DNA of 64,000 nucleotides from FEB-35 sp050263095 (GTDB lineage: Bacteria > Desulfobacterota > Deferrimicrobia > Deferrimicrobiales > Deferrimicrobiaceae): NCBI GenBank assembly GCA_050263095.1, contig JBLNEW010000069.1, positions 1 to 64,000 on the forward strand, given 5' to 3'. The notes under the pieces were generated by a model. That model saw only the letters and a program-made list of their open reading frames with translations. It was not told the DNA's origin and did no database searches. Position numbers and translations under genes: made by a program. Of this stretch, positions 27,330 through 36,245 are shown one piece after another; position 1 is the stretch's first letter; each line of letters opens with the position of its first letter.

Positions 27330-27369
27330 TCCACACCCGCTGTGGAAAGGTTGTGGAAGGCCTTGTGGA
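27330..27369. repeat. Phased TGTGGA repeats between mazG and ogt
   Basis: TCCACA at 27330 and TGTGGA at 27341, 27352 and 27364; the last three are 11-12 bases apart. Resemble half of a DnaA box but do not reach the 9-base consensus. CCACA/TGTGG could also form a short hairpin behind mazG. Confidence 0.4.
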
Positions 27370-27417
27370 TGTAGTCCCCCCCCCGCGTAGTATTTACAGG
27401 TTATACATTTTGCCTTT

Positions 27418-27993
27418 TTATTGGGCAACTCCGTGAAGCCGGAGGTTGCGTTCCTCGAACTTCAGCAGCGCTTCCTTCGCAGGAAGTCCCTTGCCGAATC
27501 CGACAAGCATCCCGCCTGCGCCCACGACCCGATGGCATGGGACGATCACCGGCCACGGGTTGCGCGCAAGTGCTGCTCCCGCCGCACGGGCGGCCCCGGG
27601 GCTTCCCGCCATCGCGGCGAGCTCTCCGTACGTGACGGTCCGTCCGTAAGGAATTTTAGCCGTCTCCTGCAAAATCCTGCCGTGAAATCCGGCGGCCATA
27701 TCCCATGCTATCGACAGCGCGGAGATTTCACCCGGCGAGGAGATCCCGCCTCCCGCATAATCCTTGAGGATCTTCCCCGGACGGGAACCATCCGTAGCGG
27801 AGCCGACGGCCAGGGGAAATTTTCTTCGCAGCGTTTCCGCCAGCCGTTCCTTCGAGTCTTCCCATTCCACGGATACCAGCATCCCGCCCGACAGAACAGC
27901 GCTCGCCCAGCCGTATGGAAGCTTGACCGGCGCGGTATGCACGACGGCGGGCCTCATCGCGAATCCCTTTTCATGCTGTTTTCCCTTTGACAT
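27418..27993 (-). CDS. ogt: Methylated-DNA--[protein]-cysteine S-methyltransferase
   Basis: Suicide repair protein removing methyl groups from O6-methylguanine. The 191 residues end with a canonical DNA-binding/active-site domain: IPYGRTVTYGELAAMAGSPGAARAAGAAL, then PVIVPCHRVVGAGG with the acceptor Cys in PCHRV, and GFGKGLPAKEALLKFE. The N-terminal half (about 1-95) is divergent, as usual. It is convergent with mazG and divergent from rpsT. Confidence 0.93.
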   Translation of the reverse strand: MSKGKQHEKGFAMRPAVVHTAPVKLPYGWASAVLSGGMLVSVEWEDSKERLAETLRRKFPLAVGSATDGSRPGKILKDYAGGGISSPGEISALSIAWDMAAGFHGRILQETAKIPYGRTVTYGELAAMAGSPGAARAAGAALARNPWPVIVPCHRVVGAGGMLVGFGKGLPAKEALLKFEERNLRLHGVAQ

Positions 27994-28013
27994 GGGCTTC
28001 CCTCCCGTATAAC
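27987..28013 (+). promoter_or_regulatory. Probable sigma-70 promoter of rpsT
   Basis: TTGACA at 27987-27992 and TATAAC at 28008-28013. The spacer is 15 bases (16 if TTTGAC is used), short of the optimum. It overlaps the ogt start codon on the other strand. Confidence 0.5.
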
Positions 28014-28061
28014 ATTTTAGATTCGCGAAAATACCTTAAGTATCAGGCAGGGAGGATTACG

Positions 28062-28334
28062 TTGGGCAAGTCGAAGTCCGCCGCAAAAAGACACAGGCAA
28101 AGCCTGAAGAGAAGGATAAGGAACCGTCACATCCGCTCGACCGTGAAGACGGCCGTCAAGGAAGTCCGCGAGGTCGTCGCGGAAGGCGACGCCTCCAGGG
28201 CCGGCGAGGCGCTCTCGAAAGCCGCATCGACCATCGCCCGGGCCGGCTCCAAGGGAGTGCTGCACAAGAAGACGGTCGCCAGGAAAGTGGCCAGGCTCTC
28301 CAAGGCCGTCCGCAAGTCCTCCGCCGGGAAGTAG
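28062..28334 (+). CDS. rpsT: 30S ribosomal protein S20
   Basis: 90-residue basic ribosomal protein that binds 16S rRNA. It begins GKSKSAAKRHRQSLKRRIRNRH after the initiator and is rich in Lys, Arg and Ala helices, as expected for S20. The start is a TTG at 28062 with GGGAGG 7-8 bases upstream. E. coli S20 also uses a non-ATG (UUG) start linked to autoregulation, so this is a telling match. It is convergent with holA, leaving only 11 bases between the stops. Confidence 0.95.
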   Translation: MGKSKSAAKRHRQSLKRRIRNRHIRSTVKTAVKEVREVVAEGDASRAGEALSKAASTIARAGSKGVLHKKTVARKVARLSKAVRKSSAGK

Positions 28335-28345
28335 CGGCGAACGGT

Positions 28346-29257
28346 TCACGCAAGCAGCTTCAGCAGATTTATTTCGAAAAGTTGCTCGGGGGAGAGCCTG
28401 CTCTCCCCTTTCATCGCCCTGTCTATGCCGGACAGCGCCGTGAGTATCTCTCCTCCCCTGGAGGGTGACAACGGCGACTTGCCCGCGAGCCGCCTCCTGA
28501 CGATCCACGCGATCGCCCCTACCAGTCCGTGGTAGTCGGCGGTTTCCGCCACGGCGGCGAAACGGCGGAAAAGCGTAATGCAACCTTTTATGTCCCTGCG
28601 AACCAGCTTCTCCGCGAGTCCGAACGGGTCCGCCGCGCCCCCGGCGATGCACACCGACCTGATCTCTTCTTCCCCGATCTCCCGCCGGTCGCCCGAGTAG
28701 GATAGCAGCTTCGCCAGCTCCTCCTTGACGCGGGCGAAGTCCATCCCGACCCATCTCACCAGGAACGCGGCCGCGTCCTCCGAAAGCTCCTTGCCGGCAT
28801 CGCGCAGCCTGGACACCGCCGCCTGGGCCAGCGTCGAAACGACCTGCTCCTCGCCGGGAGCGGCGGAACGAACGGACTTGACCCCGGAAAATGTCCTTGC
28901 CGCCCCCCTGTCCGTACACGGGAGGACGAGCACCACCGACGGATCGGGCGAGGAAAGGTAACCCATGAGCGCGTCTTTGGGCCCTTTTTTAAGCTCCGCG
29001 AGGTCCGGAAGGATGAACACGCGAAAACGGAAGAAAAAGGAAGGAGTCCTGAAAACCGCTTCCATCGATTCCCTCTCGATGTCCACGGGCGTCCACCGGG
29101 TAAGCTCCGCCGTGGCGGACTCCGCCCGAAACCTCTCCACCCACAGCTCCGCGACCAGGTCGGCAAGTCCGGCCCCTTCGCCGGAAAGGAGATAGGCGGG
29201 CGCCGGCGTGCCGGTCAGCCAGGGGCGAAACAGCGCCGGAACGGGTTGCGGCTTCAC
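28346..29257 (-). CDS. holA: DNA polymerase III subunit delta
   Basis: Clamp-loader subunit that opens the beta sliding clamp. The 303-residue protein has the weakly conserved delta fold: PAYLLSGEGAGLADLVAELW at the N-terminus, PFFFRFRVFILPDL (clamp-contact region), and the C-terminal collar with KLLSYSGDRREIGEEEIRSV and ADPFGLAEKLVRRD. The start is a GTG overlapping the lptE stop (GTGA). The leuS-lptE-holA order is widely conserved, which supports the call more than the sequence alone. Confidence 0.9.
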   Translation of the reverse strand: MKPQPVPALFRPWLTGTPAPAYLLSGEGAGLADLVAELWVERFRAESATAELTRWTPVDIERESMEAVFRTPSFFFRFRVFILPDLAELKKGPKDALMGYLSSPDPSVVLVLPCTDRGAARTFSGVKSVRSAAPGEEQVVSTLAQAAVSRLRDAGKELSEDAAAFLVRWVGMDFARVKEELAKLLSYSGDRREIGEEEIRSVCIAGGAADPFGLAEKLVRRDIKGCITLFRRFAAVAETADYHGLVGAIAWIVRRRLAGKSPLSPSRGGEILTALSGIDRAMKGESRLSPEQLFEINLLKLLA

Positions 29258-29790
29258 AGGACGATCCTTACGGCCTGGCCGATCCGTCGCGCCATCCTGC
29301 GGCACGCCTCTTCGATCGCCGCCCTGCGGTTCGCTTCCGTATACTGGAAATCCGCTCCGGAGTAGTAGGAGGCCGACTCGGTTAGCCCCTCCTCCTTCCA
29401 TAGCAGGCGACCCTTGACCAGTTGCGCGACGCGCACGTTGACCACAAGGGTAACGCGGTGTTCAAGCGCAAACTGGTCGGCGCCGTGTGAGACGACGTCC
29501 TCGACAATGTCCTTGACGGTCCCCTCGATCACGTATTCCGCCCCGGCCTGATCGAATACTCCGCGGAAACCCATGCGTCTCAGGTCCTCGCGAAGCCTTC
29601 CCGCGAGCAATATTCCGGCATCGGGGAAAACGGATACGTTTGCGAACGGCCTCAAGTCCACGCGGACCGAAGGATCGGCGAACCGGGAACCGGGATCCGG
29701 GCGGAACCGGTAACCGCAGGAGGCAAGCGACGCGATCATGAGGAAGACCGCGATCCCCTTCAATGCGACGGGGCCTGCAAAGGATTTCAC
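29254..29790 (-). CDS. lptE: LPS assembly lipoprotein LptE
   Basis: 178-residue outer-membrane lipoprotein that plugs LptD. A signal peptide ends in the lipobox LASC with the lipidated Cys at 25, then GYRFRPD, the typical LptE start. Later segments (NVSVFPDAGILLAGRLREDLRRMGF, VNVRVAQL, ANRRAAIEEACRRMARRI) fit the family. The GTG start overlaps the leuS stop (GTGA). LptD is not in the window. Confidence 0.92.
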   Translation of the reverse strand: MKSFAGPVALKGIAVFLMIASLASCGYRFRPDPGSRFADPSVRVDLRPFANVSVFPDAGILLAGRLREDLRRMGFRGVFDQAGAEYVIEGTVKDIVEDVVSHGADQFALEHRVTLVVNVRVAQLVKGRLLWKEEGLTESASYYSGADFQYTEANRRAAIEEACRRMARRIGQAVRIVL

Positions 29791-32369
29791 GATACGACTA
29801 TGCTCACTAGCTTCTTGGGTACGACGACGAGCTTTTTCAGCGTCTTCCCCTCCGTGAATTCCCTGACGCGCGGATCGGCAAGCGCCATGGACCGGATCTC
29901 CTCCTCCGTGGCTTCCGCGTCCGCCGTGATCCTGGAGCGCAGCTTCCCGTTCACCTGCACGACTATCAGGATCTCCTCCGCGCGGGCCATTTCCTCGTCG
30001 GCCTCGGGCCAAGGCTTTCGGCACGCCATCCCCTCATTCCCGACCTTCTCCCATAATTCCTCCGAAACGTGCGGGGCGAAAGGCGAAAGCATCAGGAGAA
30101 GGACGTCCACAGCCTCGCGCAGCGCCGGTGCGGTTTCCTTCGAGTCCCAGGCGGACTCCTCGACCAGATAAAGGAAATTGACCATTTCCATTACCGCGGA
30201 AATCGCCGTGTTGAAGTGGTACCTGTCCTCGACGTCCCCGGTCACCTTCTTGAGCGTGCGGTGGGTAACCTGCCGGATCCGCCTGGCCTGCTCTCCCGAT
30301 TCACCCCCGACGCGGCCGGCGCCGCGGATCGCCTTTTCCTTCTGCGCGATCAGCCGGTACACCCTTCCCAGGAACCTGAATGCCCCTTCCACCCCCTGCT
30401 CGCTCCAGTCGAGATCCTTCTCGGGAGGCGCGGCGAACAGGGAAAAAAGCCTTGCCGTGTCGGCGCCGTACTTCTCCACGAGCGCGGAGGGCTCTACCAC
30501 GTTGCGCTTCGACTTCGACATCTTCATCGAGCGGCCGACTTCGACCTTCTCTCCGCACTGCCTGCAATTTCCATCCGGATCGACCTCCTCCGGGTAGCGC
30601 CATCCGTGTTTAGGGCACTCCAGCGTCGCCATGCACACCATACCCTGCGAGAGAAGCCGCCTGAACGGCTCGTTCCCCGGCGCAAGCCCGCGGTCGCGCA
30701 GGTATTTATGGAAGAACCGGGCGTATATGAGGTGCATGCAGGCGTGCTCGACTCCGCCAACGTACTGATCGACCGGCATCCACGCCCGCATCTTTCCCCT
30801 GTCGAGCGGCTCCCCGTCGTTATGGGGATCGATGTAGCGCAGGAAATACCAGCTCGATTCGAAGAACGTGTCGAAGGTGTCGGTCTCCCTGCGCGCCTTC
30901 GCGCCGCACGAGGGACACGGAACGGATGCCCAGTTATCGGCCGCGGCCAGCGGATTGCCCTTCTCCCGCGTATAGGGGAGGTCTTCGGGCAGCACCACGG
31001 GGAGGTCTTCTTCCGGCACGGGCACTGCGCCGCACTTCGCGCAATGGATCACCGGGATCGGGCACCCCCAGTAGCGCTGCCGGCTTACTCCCCAGTCGCG
31101 GAGGCGGTATTGAACCTTCCCCCGGCCGATCCCCTCCCGCTCGAAATGCCTGGTGATTTCGCGTTTCCCTGCTTCGTTTTCCATGCCGGTGAAAGGTCCC
31201 GAATCGGCCATGCGGCCCGGCCCCTCGTACGCGCATGCGAGCGTCCCGGCCGTTAACGCTTCTCCCGCTTCGGGCTGTATGACCGGCACGATCGGGAGTC
31301 CGTATTTTTTCGCGAACTCGAAGTCGCGCTGGTCGTGCGCCGGTACGGCCATCACGGCGCCCGTGCCGTACTCGTAAAGGACGAAATTGGCGGCAAAGAC
31401 CGGAATCTTCCCTCCGGTCATCGGATTTATGCAATAGCCGCCGGTGAAAATCCCCTCCTTCTCCATCTCGCCGCTGGACCGCTCGATCCTGTCCTGACGG
31501 GCAACGCGGTCGACGAACGCGCGGACTTCCTTCCCGCGCCCGGTTTCATCCGCGAATTTCGCCACCAGCGGATGCTCAGGCGCGACGCTCATGAACGTGG
31601 CGCCGTAGATCGTGTCCGGCCTCGTCGTGAACACGGTGATCCTGCCGTCGCCGCCGGCGAGCGGGAAATCGATCTCCGCCCCCTCGCTTCGCCCGATCCA
31701 GTTTCTTTGCATCTCCAGGACGTTTTCCGGCCACCCCCCTTCAAGCTCGTCGTGCCCGGAGAGGAGCTCGTCCGCGTACTTCGTGATCCCGAGGAACCAC
31801 TGGTCGAGCTCCCGCTGCGTGACGCGCGTCTGGTCGTGGATGAAGCACGTCCCGTCCCTGTTGACCTGTTCGTTCGCAAGGACGGTCTGGCACTCGTCGC
31901 ACCAGTTGAGCAGCGCCCTCTTCCTGTAAGCAAGCCCGTCCCGGATCATCCAGAGGAAGAAGAGCTGCTCCCAGCGGTAATATTCCGGGGTGCACGTGGC
32001 GAACTCGCGATCCCAGTCGTAGGAGATGCCCAGCTCCTTCAACTGCTGGCGCATGAAGTCGATATTCTCGTATGTCCACTTGGCGGGGTGCGTCCCGTGC
32101 CGGTGGGCGGCGTTCTCCGCCGGAAGGCCGAACGCGTCCCATCCGATCGGGTGCAGCACCTGGTAGCCCCGCATCCGCTTGAACCGCGCGATGAGGTCGC
32201 CGATCGTGTATACGCGTACGTGCCCCATGTGTATGCGCCCGGACGGATAGGGAAACATCTCGAGACAGTAATACTTGGGTGCGGCGACTTCGTCCGGGCA
32301 CCTGGAAACCCCGGCATCGTCCCACGCTTTCTGCCATTTGGACTCGATCGCCTGCGGTCGATACTTCAT
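29787..32369 (-). CDS. leuS: Leucyl-tRNA synthetase
   Basis: 860-residue class I synthetase. Visible: GRIHMGHVRVYTIGD (HIGH motif), a CP1 editing domain with TTRPDTIYGATFM, a zinc-binding insert with CAKCGAVPVP and CPSCGAKARRE, the KMSKSKRNVV motif, and the anticodon and C-terminal domains. Normal length. The start overlaps the nusB stop (ATGA). Confidence 0.97.
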   Translation of the reverse strand: MKYRPQAIESKWQKAWDDAGVSRCPDEVAAPKYYCLEMFPYPSGRIHMGHVRVYTIGDLIARFKRMRGYQVLHPIGWDAFGLPAENAAHRHGTHPAKWTYENIDFMRQQLKELGISYDWDREFATCTPEYYRWEQLFFLWMIRDGLAYRKRALLNWCDECQTVLANEQVNRDGTCFIHDQTRVTQRELDQWFLGITKYADELLSGHDELEGGWPENVLEMQRNWIGRSEGAEIDFPLAGGDGRITVFTTRPDTIYGATFMSVAPEHPLVAKFADETGRGKEVRAFVDRVARQDRIERSSGEMEKEGIFTGGYCINPMTGGKIPVFAANFVLYEYGTGAVMAVPAHDQRDFEFAKKYGLPIVPVIQPEAGEALTAGTLACAYEGPGRMADSGPFTGMENEAGKREITRHFEREGIGRGKVQYRLRDWGVSRQRYWGCPIPVIHCAKCGAVPVPEEDLPVVLPEDLPYTREKGNPLAAADNWASVPCPSCGAKARRETDTFDTFFESSWYFLRYIDPHNDGEPLDRGKMRAWMPVDQYVGGVEHACMHLIYARFFHKYLRDRGLAPGNEPFRRLLSQGMVCMATLECPKHGWRYPEEVDPDGNCRQCGEKVEVGRSMKMSKSKRNVVEPSALVEKYGADTARLFSLFAAPPEKDLDWSEQGVEGAFRFLGRVYRLIAQKEKAIRGAGRVGGESGEQARRIRQVTHRTLKKVTGDVEDRYHFNTAISAVMEMVNFLYLVEESAWDSKETAPALREAVDVLLLMLSPFAPHVSEELWEKVGNEGMACRKPWPEADEEMARAEEILIVVQVNGKLRSRITADAEATEEEIRSMALADPRVREFTEGKTLKKLVVVPKKLVSIVVS

Positions 32370-32779
32370 CTGGTTCCCTTCTTTTTCCTGGAGATCTCCG
32401 ATATCTTATCAAGTATCCCGTTGATGAAAGCGCCGGATTCCTCCGAGCCGTACCTTTTTCCCAGGTCCACCGCCTCGTTTATCGCCACCACGTAAGGAAC
32501 ATCGTCAGAGTGGCATATTTCGTACGCGCCGAGGCGAAGGATGTTGCGGTCGACGAGCGCCATCCTTTCCAGCCGCCAATTCTCGGCCGCCCGCCGGATG
32601 AGGTCGTCGACCTCCTCGCGGTGGTCCCATACGCCGTTGACCGCGTCGCGATAGTACCCGGGATCCGACGGAGGGTCGGACGTCAACGCAAAAAGGGGGA
32701 TGGCCTCGTCAGGGCCAACCCCCAGGAAATCCATCATGAAAAGCGTTTGAAAGACCTTTTCCCTCGATTCCCGGCGCAC
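32366..32779 (-). CDS. nusB: Transcription antitermination factor NusB
   Basis: 137-residue all-helical protein that binds boxA RNA with S10 in rRNA antitermination. The start RRESREKVFQTLFMMDF and the end YGSEESGAFINGILDKI are typical, as is RNILRLGAYEICHSDDVPYVVAINEAVDLGKRYG. It follows ribH by 25 bases, the common ribH-nusB pairing. Confidence 0.95.
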   Translation of the reverse strand: MRRESREKVFQTLFMMDFLGVGPDEAIPLFALTSDPPSDPGYYRDAVNGVWDHREEVDDLIRRAAENWRLERMALVDRNILRLGAYEICHSDDVPYVVAINEAVDLGKRYGSEESGAFINGILDKISEISRKKKGTR

Positions 32780-32804
32780 TTCTTGTTCCGCTCCCGGCCC
32801 TCCT

Positions 32805-33266
32805 CTATACCTGGCGCAGCAGCTTGGCCATCTCTATTGCTGACAGCGCCGCCTCAAATCCCTTGTTGCCGGCCTTCGTGCCGGCGCGCTCGATCGCCTG
32901 CTCGATCGTATCGGTGGTCAGAACGCCGAATGCGACGGGGACCCCGGAGTCGAGGGTCACCTGGGCGATTCCCTTGGTCACTTCGGCGCTCAGGTAATCG
33001 AAGTGCGGAGTCCCCCCGCGGATCAGCGCCCCCAGCGCTATGACGGCGTCGGCCTTTCCCTTGGCGGCCTTGCGGACTCCAAGCGGAAGCTCGAACGAGC
33101 CGGGGACCTTGATCACCAGGATGTCCTTGTCCTCCACGCCGTGCCGCCGCAGGCCGTCCATCGCTCCTTCGAGCAGCCGGTCGGTGATGAATGCGTTGAA
33201 CCGCGACACAACGATCGCCACCTTCAATCCCTGTCCCTGGAGGTCTCCCTCGATCACCCGCGCCAT
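32805..33266 (-). CDS. ribH: 6,7-dimethyl-8-ribityllumazine synthase
   Basis: 153-residue subunit of the lumazine synthase capsid; condenses the ribitylamino-pyrimidine with dihydroxybutanone phosphate. Visible: VIEGDLQGQGLKVAIVVSRFN, KVPGSFELP, ALIRGGTPHFDY and PVAFGVLTTDTIEQAIERAG. The ATG at 33266 is preceded by GAGGGGG; a GTG at 33281 overlapping the ribBA stop would add 5 residues. Confidence 0.95.
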   Translation of the reverse strand: MARVIEGDLQGQGLKVAIVVSRFNAFITDRLLEGAMDGLRRHGVEDKDILVIKVPGSFELPLGVRKAAKGKADAVIALGALIRGGTPHFDYLSAEVTKGIAQVTLDSGVPVAFGVLTTDTIEQAIERAGTKAGNKGFEAALSAIEMAKLLRQV

Positions 33267-33277
33267 CTCAAGCCCCC

Positions 33278-34483
33278 TCACTCGACGTTCAGTATATGCC
33301 CCAGCTTCTTCTTCTTGGTCTTGAGGTACTTTACGTTTGCCGCGTTGGGGGCCACCTCGATGGGGACCCGCTCGACCACCCTCAGGCCGTACCCCTCCAG
33401 TCCGATGATCTTTTTCGGATTGTTGGTGAGCAGCCGGATGTCCCGCACTCCGACGTCGACCAGGATCTGGGCACCCACCCCGTAATCCCTCAAGTCCGGC
33501 TTGAATCCGAGCCTCTCGTTCGCCTCGACCGTGTCGAAGCCCTTGTCCTGCAGGTTATAGGCGCGGATCTTGTTTTCAAGGCCGATCCCCCGCCCCTCCT
33601 GCCGCATGTAAAGGAACACTCCGGATCCGGCCCGGACGATCATGCGCATGGCGTTCCGGAGCTGCTCGCCGCAGTCGCAGCGCATCGAATGGAAAACGTC
33701 CCCGGTCAGGCACTCGGAATGGACGCGGACCAGCGCCGGCACATCCGGCCGGACCTCCCCCTTGATCAGCGCCATGTGGGTATCGCCGTTGATCTCGTTC
33801 CTGTACGCGATCGCCGCGAATTCCCCGCCGTCCCGCACAGGCATCCGCGTCTCCACGATGCGCTTGACGAGGCGCTCCCTCGTCATCCGGTACTCGACGA
33901 GGTCCTGTATCGACACGATCTTGAGCCCGTGCTCGGCGGCGAACGACCTCAAGTCCGGCATGCGCGCCATCGTCCCGTCTTCCTTCATGATCTCGCAGAT
34001 GACGCCCGCCGGAGAGCAGCCGGCAAGCCGCGCCAGGTCGACGGACCCTTCCGTCTGGCCGGTCCTTACGAGGACCCCGCCCTTCCTCGCCACCACGGGA
34101 AACACGTGACCCGGCCGCACGAGATCTTCCGGCCTGGCGTTTTCCGCAATGGCGGTGCGGACGGTTGTGGATCGGTCGTATGCCGAAATTCCGGTCGTGA
34201 CCCCGCGGCGCGCTTCTATCGATACTGTGAAGGCCGTCCCGAAGGGAGAGGAATTGTCGTGCACCATCGGCGGGAGCTGAAGCTGGCGCGCCCGTTCCTC
34301 GGTCATGCTGAGACAGATGAGCCCGCGGCCGTACCGGGCCATGAAGTTTATGGCGTCCGGCGAAACGTGGTCGGCCGCGATCGTCAGATCCCCTTCGTTC
34401 TCGCGGTCCTCGTCGTCGACGAGGATCACCATCTTACCCGCGCGTATGTCCTCGATCGCGTCCTCTATCCTGGCAAGCGGCAT
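33278..34483 (-). CDS. ribBA: Bifunctional 3,4-dihydroxy-2-butanone-4-phosphate synthase / GTP cyclohydrolase II
   Basis: Makes both riboflavin precursors. The N-terminal RibB domain (about 1-200) shows VDDEDRENEGDLTIAADHV and RPGHVFPV; the C-terminal RibA domain (about 205-401) shows the zinc motif SECLTGDVFHSMRCDCGEQL, MRQEGRGIGL and a KTKKKKLGHIL tail. All catalytic landmarks of both halves are present, so it should be truly bifunctional. 13 bases after ribE. Confidence 0.96.
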   Translation of the reverse strand: MPLARIEDAIEDIRAGKMVILVDDEDRENEGDLTIAADHVSPDAINFMARYGRGLICLSMTEERARQLQLPPMVHDNSSPFGTAFTVSIEARRGVTTGISAYDRSTTVRTAIAENARPEDLVRPGHVFPVVARKGGVLVRTGQTEGSVDLARLAGCSPAGVICEIMKEDGTMARMPDLRSFAAEHGLKIVSIQDLVEYRMTRERLVKRIVETRMPVRDGGEFAAIAYRNEINGDTHMALIKGEVRPDVPALVRVHSECLTGDVFHSMRCDCGEQLRNAMRMIVRAGSGVFLYMRQEGRGIGLENKIRAYNLQDKGFDTVEANERLGFKPDLRDYGVGAQILVDVGVRDIRLLTNNPKKIIGLEGYGLRVVERVPIEVAPNAANVKYLKTKKKKLGHILNVE

Positions 34484-34496
34484 CTGGACGACCTTT

Positions 34497-35132
34497 TCAC
34501 GCGAATCCGTGTTTTTTGAGAAAATCCCTGGAGATACCCGGTCCCCCGCTTTCCAGGAACCGCAGCACGTATTTGCCGACTATGTCCGTTTCCACGTTCA
34601 CCCTGTCCCCCGGCCGCATGCCGCCAAAGGTGGTCCTATCCAGGGTAAACGGAATCAGAGTCACCTCGAAACCGTCCGGACGGACCGCGCTTACCGTGAG
34701 GCTGACGCCGTCCACGGCCACGGCTCCCTTGAAAACGACGTATTTCATTATAGTGATATCGGCCCGTATATGGAATACCCGCGAATCCCCCGCGGGCCGG
34801 ATTTCGCTGACCGTTCCCGTTCCGTCGACGTGGCCGTACACCAGGTGGCCGTCCAGCCGCCCTGAGGCGGCCATAGCCCTCTCCAGGTTCACCGGCTTGC
34901 CCGGCGAAAGCGAGCGGAAATTGGTCCGATCCAGCGTTTCCGCGGAGACGTCCGCCCGGAACCGCCCCGCCGCCTTCCCGGTTACCGTGAGGCAGGCGCC
35001 GGAAACCGATATGGAATCGCCCGCCTTAAGCTCCTCCGTCGGCAGACCCGACGACACCTCCAGCGCCGCGCCCTTGGCTCCAGGCGCGAATGACGCCACC
35101 TTCCCTACGTCCTCTACCATGCCCGTAAACAT
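34497..35132 (-). CDS. ribE: Riboflavin synthase alpha subunit
   Basis: 211-residue enzyme converting two lumazines to riboflavin. Two lumazine-binding repeats are visible: MFTGMVEDVGKV...GACLTVTG and, in the second half, GHLVYGHVDGTGTV...VDGVSLTVSAV. Normal length. 17 bases after ribD. Confidence 0.95.
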   Translation of the reverse strand: MFTGMVEDVGKVASFAPGAKGAALEVSSGLPTEELKAGDSISVSGACLTVTGKAAGRFRADVSAETLDRTNFRSLSPGKPVNLERAMAASGRLDGHLVYGHVDGTGTVSEIRPAGDSRVFHIRADITIMKYVVFKGAVAVDGVSLTVSAVRPDGFEVTLIPFTLDRTTFGGMRPGDRVNVETDIVGKYVLRFLESGGPGISRDFLKKHGFA

Positions 35133-35149
35133 TTTAGCCCCCGTGCCCC

Positions 35150-36235
35150 TTAAAGCGCCTCCGCCGTCACAACGAGGTCATCCCCCGCGCGGCGGACGTT
35201 CCTTATCGCCAGTTTCCTCCCCGCTTCGACAGTGGGCGGACGAAATCCCGCTATCGCCCTGGTACCTTCCCCCAGCAGCCTGGGGGCGATGAAGAAAACG
35301 AATCGGTCGACGGCCCCTTCCGCGACCAGCCACCCCGCGACGCGACCGCCTCCCTCGACCAGGAGCGACGTCACCCCCTCACTGCCCAATGCCCGAAGCA
35401 GAACGGATGCGGAGATGCGCCCTTCCCTCGACGGCAGCTCCAGCACCCTCCCCCCCAGGGATGCCACCCGGTCCGCGAAGCGGCCCGATGCGCCCCGAGG
35501 GCAGACGAGAATAACCCTTCCCTTTCCCCCGCGGAAAATCCGAAGATCGGAAATCCCCGCCAGGCGCGAAGTCACCGCGATCCTTATGGGGTCCCTGCCA
35601 CCGCGGATGCGGGAAGAGAGCAGCGGATCGTCCTTGCGCAACGTCCCGCCCCCGACCAGGACGGCGTCGGATTCTGACCGCATCCGGTGGACGATCCTGC
35701 GCGACTCCTCGCCGCTTATCCATCTGGACGCTCCCGTGGACGCGGCTATCTGGCCGTCCAGGGACATGGCGAGCTTCAGCGTAACGTACGGCTTTCCCGA
35801 TACCACCCACCGGCAATAGGCGCGGTTCAGGGCCGTCGCCGATTCCTCGAGGAGGCCGCAGTACACATCGAGCCCCGCTTTCCTTAAAGCCGACAGACCC
35901 TTTCCGGATACCGCCGGGTTGGGATCCTTCATCGCGACCGCTACCCGCCGTATCCCCGCCGACAGCACCGCCTCGGTGCACGGGCCGGTGCGCCCGACGG
36001 TGCAGCACGGCTCCAGCGTCACGTAAAGGTCGGCGCCTCCCGCCGCGCGCCCGGCGTCCCGGATCGCCTCCACTTCGGCGTGGGGCAGCCCGGCTGCCCT
36101 GTGATACCCGCGGCCGACCACCTTTCGGCCCCGGACAAGGACAGCTCCCACGGCCGGATTCGGCGACGTCCGCCCGACGCCCTTGCGGGCGAGCGCAAGC
36201 GCCATCCGCATGAATTCGGGACTTGGGAAAGTCAC
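35150..36235 (-). CDS. ribD: Bifunctional diaminohydroxyphosphoribosylaminopyrimidine deaminase / reductase
   Basis: 361 residues. The N-terminal deaminase domain (about 1-145) carries the zinc site HAEVEAI and LEPCCTVGRTGPC; the C-terminal reductase (about 150-361) shows VTLKLAMSLDGQIA, the SESDAVLVGGGTLRKDDP loop and LLVEGGGRVAGWL. The deaminase motif has CTVGRTGPC where most enzymes have SHHGRTPPC, a minor variation that keeps both Cys ligands. 10 bases after nrdR. Confidence 0.95.
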   Translation of the reverse strand: MTFPSPEFMRMALALARKGVGRTSPNPAVGAVLVRGRKVVGRGYHRAAGLPHAEVEAIRDAGRAAGGADLYVTLEPCCTVGRTGPCTEAVLSAGIRRVAVAMKDPNPAVSGKGLSALRKAGLDVYCGLLEESATALNRAYCRWVVSGKPYVTLKLAMSLDGQIAASTGASRWISGEESRRIVHRMRSESDAVLVGGGTLRKDDPLLSSRIRGGRDPIRIAVTSRLAGISDLRIFRGGKGRVILVCPRGASGRFADRVASLGGRVLELPSREGRISASVLLRALGSEGVTSLLVEGGGRVAGWLVAEGAVDRFVFFIAPRLLGEGTRAIAGFRPPTVEAGRKLAIRNVRRAGDDLVVTAEAL

Positions 36236-36245
36236 ATCGCGCCCG

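Noticed and set aside
36236..36245. An FMN riboswitch in front of the riboflavin genes
   Set aside because: ribD follows nrdR by only 10 bases and no RFN-like sequence is seen anywhere in the cluster.
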